A DNA stretch of 64,000 bases from Carnobacterium_A antarcticum (GTDB lineage Bacteria; Bacillota; Bacilli; Lactobacillales; Carnobacteriaceae). Shown piece after piece: positions 62,058 to 64,000 of the stretch. Numbering within the stretch: the stretch's first letter is position 1; each line of letters begins with the position of its first letter. A program made the translations under genes and the position numbers. The stretch is taken from the NCBI RefSeq assembly GCF_042658365.1, contig NZ_JBHSQC010000005.1. One strand, given 5' to 3'. The notes beneath the pieces were generated by a model, which worked only from the letters and a program-made list of their open reading frames with translations, ran no database searches and was not told the origin of the DNA.

Positions 62058-63893
62058 ATGACATTCTCATCAAAAACTAGAAAACAAGCGATAGAAAAAA
62101 TGAAAACCGAGACCCTTGATCTATTGATCATTGGTGGTGGAATTACGGGTGCCGGCGTTGCTTTGCAAGCCAGCGCATCTGGTATGAAAACCGGATTGAT
62201 CGAGATGCAGGATTTTGCTGAAGGAACTTCTTCACGTTCGACAAAATTAGTTCACGGCGGACTGCGCTACTTAAAAACATTTGATGTGGAGGTTGTAGCA
62301 GATACTGTTCAGGAACGTGCAGTGGTACAAAGCATTGCACCGCATATCCCAAAACCAGATCCGATGCTGCTTCCGATTTATGACGAACCTGGTGCAACCT
62401 TCAATATGTTTTCAATCAAAGTAGCGATGGATCTATACGACCGCTTAGCGAACGTGACAGACCCTCGTTATACGAATTATATGCTGACGAAAGAAGAAGT
62501 GCTGGAAAGAGAACCTCAACTGCAAGGAGAAAGACTTTTAGGCGGCGGCGTTTATTTGGACTTTAGAAACAATGATGCACGTCTGGTGATTGAAAATATT
62601 AAACAAGCTGCTCAAGATGGGGCGCAGATTGCCAGCCATGTGCAAGCTCAATCGATTCTGCACGACGAAAATGGTCAAGTGAATGGCGTACGAGTATCGG
62701 ACTTGCTAACAGGAGAAGAATTTGATATTCATGCCCGTTTAGTGATTAATACAAGCGGACCTTGGTCTGATTTTGTACGAGAACTAGATGAAAATGACAC
62801 GACCCCGTCACAAATGCGCCCGACAAAAGGAGTGCACTTGGTCGTTGATGCTAAAAAACTATCTGTACCGCAGCCAACTTATTTTGACACTGGAGATCAA
62901 GATGGCAGAATGATTTTTGTGATTCCTCGTGAAGATAAGACTTATTTTGGTACGACCGACACAGATTACCATGGAGATTTCAATCATCCGACAGTGACAC
63001 AAGAAGATGTCGACTACCTTCTTGAAATCGTCAACCGCCGTTACCCAGAAGTCGATTTGACGATTAACGATATTGAAGCCAGCTGGGCTGGTTTACGTCC
63101 GCTTATTGCTTCAAATGGCGGATCTGATTACAATGGAGGAAACAATGGCAGCCTTTCAGATAAGAGTTTCGATGAAGTCGTTGCTGTTGTATCCAAATTC
63201 CAACGCAACGAAGCAACCCGTTGGGATGTAGAAGAAGTGTTGGAGAACGTAGAAAGTACTTTATCAGAAAGCGAAGCGAGTCCTTCTTCAGTTTCACGCG
63301 GAAGCGCACTTGAAACAGCAACTAACGGTCTCATCACGCTTGCTGGGGGTAAATTAACGGATTACCGTAAAATGGCAGAAGGTGCTGTTAACCTCGTTCA
63401 AGAGACGTTGGAAAATAAATTTGATTTGTCTTACAAATTAGCGGATTCTAAAAACTATCCAGTATCTGGCGGTAAAATCGATCCTGCTAATGTCGATGAA
63501 GAGTTAGAAAAAATCGCTCAAATCGGAATTGAAAAAGGGTTGAGTAAAGAAGAATCTGTCTACTTGGCTGATTTGTATGGTTCTAATGCTCCGAAAGTTT
63601 ATGCACAAATCGACGAACTGGAAGCTGTTCCTGGGTTAAGCTTAGCGGATACGCTTAGTCTTCATTATGCAATGGAAGAAGAGATGGCATTGCGGCCAAT
63701 AGATTTCTTCTGGCGCCGTACCAACCATATGCTCTTTATGCGCGATACGCTAGATGCGATCAAACAACCAGTAGTAGATGAAATGGCACGTTTTTATGAT
63801 TGGTCAAATGAAGAAAAAGAAAAACAAATGGAAGAATTAAACCGCACTATTGCCGAATCTGATTTATCAGAATTGAAACAACGTAACGCTTAA
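62058..63893 (+). CDS. glpO: Alpha-glycerophosphate oxidase
   Basis: 611 residues. The FAD-binding start LDLLIIGGGITGAGVALQAS and SSRSTKLVHGGLRYLKTFD are followed by the substrate region (GPWSDFVREL, TYFGTTDTDYHGDF). An insert rich in Ser/Asn/Glu (about residues 350-420) is typical of the lactic-acid-bacteria oxidase and not of GlpD dehydrogenase. It oxidises glycerol 3-phosphate to dihydroxyacetone phosphate with O2, producing H2O2. It forms an operon with glpK; a glycerol facilitator gene may follow outside the window. Confidence 0.93.
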   Translation: MTFSSKTRKQAIEKMKTETLDLLIIGGGITGAGVALQASASGMKTGLIEMQDFAEGTSSRSTKLVHGGLRYLKTFDVEVVADTVQERAVVQSIAPHIPKPDPMLLPIYDEPGATFNMFSIKVAMDLYDRLANVTDPRYTNYMLTKEEVLEREPQLQGERLLGGGVYLDFRNNDARLVIENIKQAAQDGAQIASHVQAQSILHDENGQVNGVRVSDLLTGEEFDIHARLVINTSGPWSDFVRELDENDTTPSQMRPTKGVHLVVDAKKLSVPQPTYFDTGDQDGRMIFVIPREDKTYFGTTDTDYHGDFNHPTVTQEDVDYLLEIVNRRYPEVDLTINDIEASWAGLRPLIASNGGSDYNGGNNGSLSDKSFDEVVAVVSKFQRNEATRWDVEEVLENVESTLSESEASPSSVSRGSALETATNGLITLAGGKLTDYRKMAEGAVNLVQETLENKFDLSYKLADSKNYPVSGGKIDPANVDEELEKIAQIGIEKGLSKEESVYLADLYGSNAPKVYAQIDELEAVPGLSLADTLSLHYAMEEEMALRPIDFFWRRTNHMLFMRDTLDAIKQPVVDEMARFYDWSNEEKEKQMEELNRTIAESDLSELKQRNA

Positions 63894-63956
63894 TAAGAAC
63901 CAACAAAAATAGATTTAACAGCTGAACCGCAAAGAAACTAAGGTTGTACAATATTT

Positions 63957-63993
63957 GACGTTGGTGAGTGAAAACTTACTAACGTCTTTTTTC
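63957..63993 (+). terminator. Probable terminator after glpO
   Basis: GACGTTGGTGAGT pairs with ACTTACTAACGTC, followed by T6. Confidence 0.75.
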
Positions 63994-64000
63994 GTGAAAA

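Overview
The window looks like the replication-origin region of a low-GC Gram-positive of the order Lactobacillales, most likely Carnobacterium or a close relative. The genus is an inference from gene order and protein character, not from a database search. The order rplI-gdpP / rpsR-ssb-rpsF-gyrA-gyrB-recF-yaaA-dnaN-dnaA / oriC / rpmH-rnpA-yidC-jag, the intact walRKHIJ-htrA-rlmH block and a lactic-acid-bacteria type glycerophosphate oxidase support this. Transcription diverges from oriC (about 54.85-55.17 kb): most genes to the left lie on the minus strand and those to the right on the plus strand, so they are mostly co-directional with replication.

Layout. 0-13.1 kb: accessory metabolism and transport. 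It holds the end of a uracil permease, a NUDIX hydrolase, a BCCT osmolyte transporter, a DUF488 protein, an Ldh-family oxidoreductase divergent from an unusual A-B-C ordered PTS permease, a cupin gene broken by one amber codon, a D-2-hydroxyacid dehydrogenase, a TPM-domain/PspA envelope-stress pair and an alpha/beta hydrolase. 13.5-17.4 kb: gloB, a FabV-type enoyl-ACP reductase, a YghU-type glutathione transferase and a VOC protein. 17.4-23.1 kb: an AT-rich accessory island next to the 3' end of rlmH. 23.1-31.2 kb: rlmH, a CxxC protein, htrA and the walRKHIJ cell-wall two-component operon. 31.4-38.4 kb: a free EIIA, small membrane proteins, an intracellular alpha-amylase, a candidate structured RNA, a ZIP transporter, tRNA-Lys and an aldo/keto reductase. 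38.6-58 kb: purA, dnaB and the conserved origin block. 58-64 kb: a decayed flavoprotein oxidoreductase, an Mga-type regulator and the glycerol genes glpK-glpO.

The most interesting part is 15.8-23.1 kb. The last codons of rlmH (the SCC attachment site in staphylococci) are repeated almost exactly at 17448-17473. A longer 54-bp version of that repeat recurs at 15842-15895. The three copies bracket two segments. The larger carries three genes on one strand: a soluble Hanks-type kinase, an Hsp90/sacsin-like GHKL ATPase, and an AlbA/Schlafen-like domain fused to a TIR domain. I read this as an SCC-like island without its own recombinase, carrying a candidate TIR-effector defence system that I cannot match to a named system. 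The smaller segment carries the glutathione transferase and VOC genes.

Other notable signals are: three near-consensus parS sites between gdpP and rpsF; a DnaA-trio/GC-clamp/double DnaA-box unwinding module between dnaA and dnaN; four perfect DnaA boxes around rlmH; glycerol kinase with Asn at 232, where the HPr-phosphorylated His is expected; and a multi-branched RNA candidate with mutually exclusive helices upstream of a DUF378 gene.
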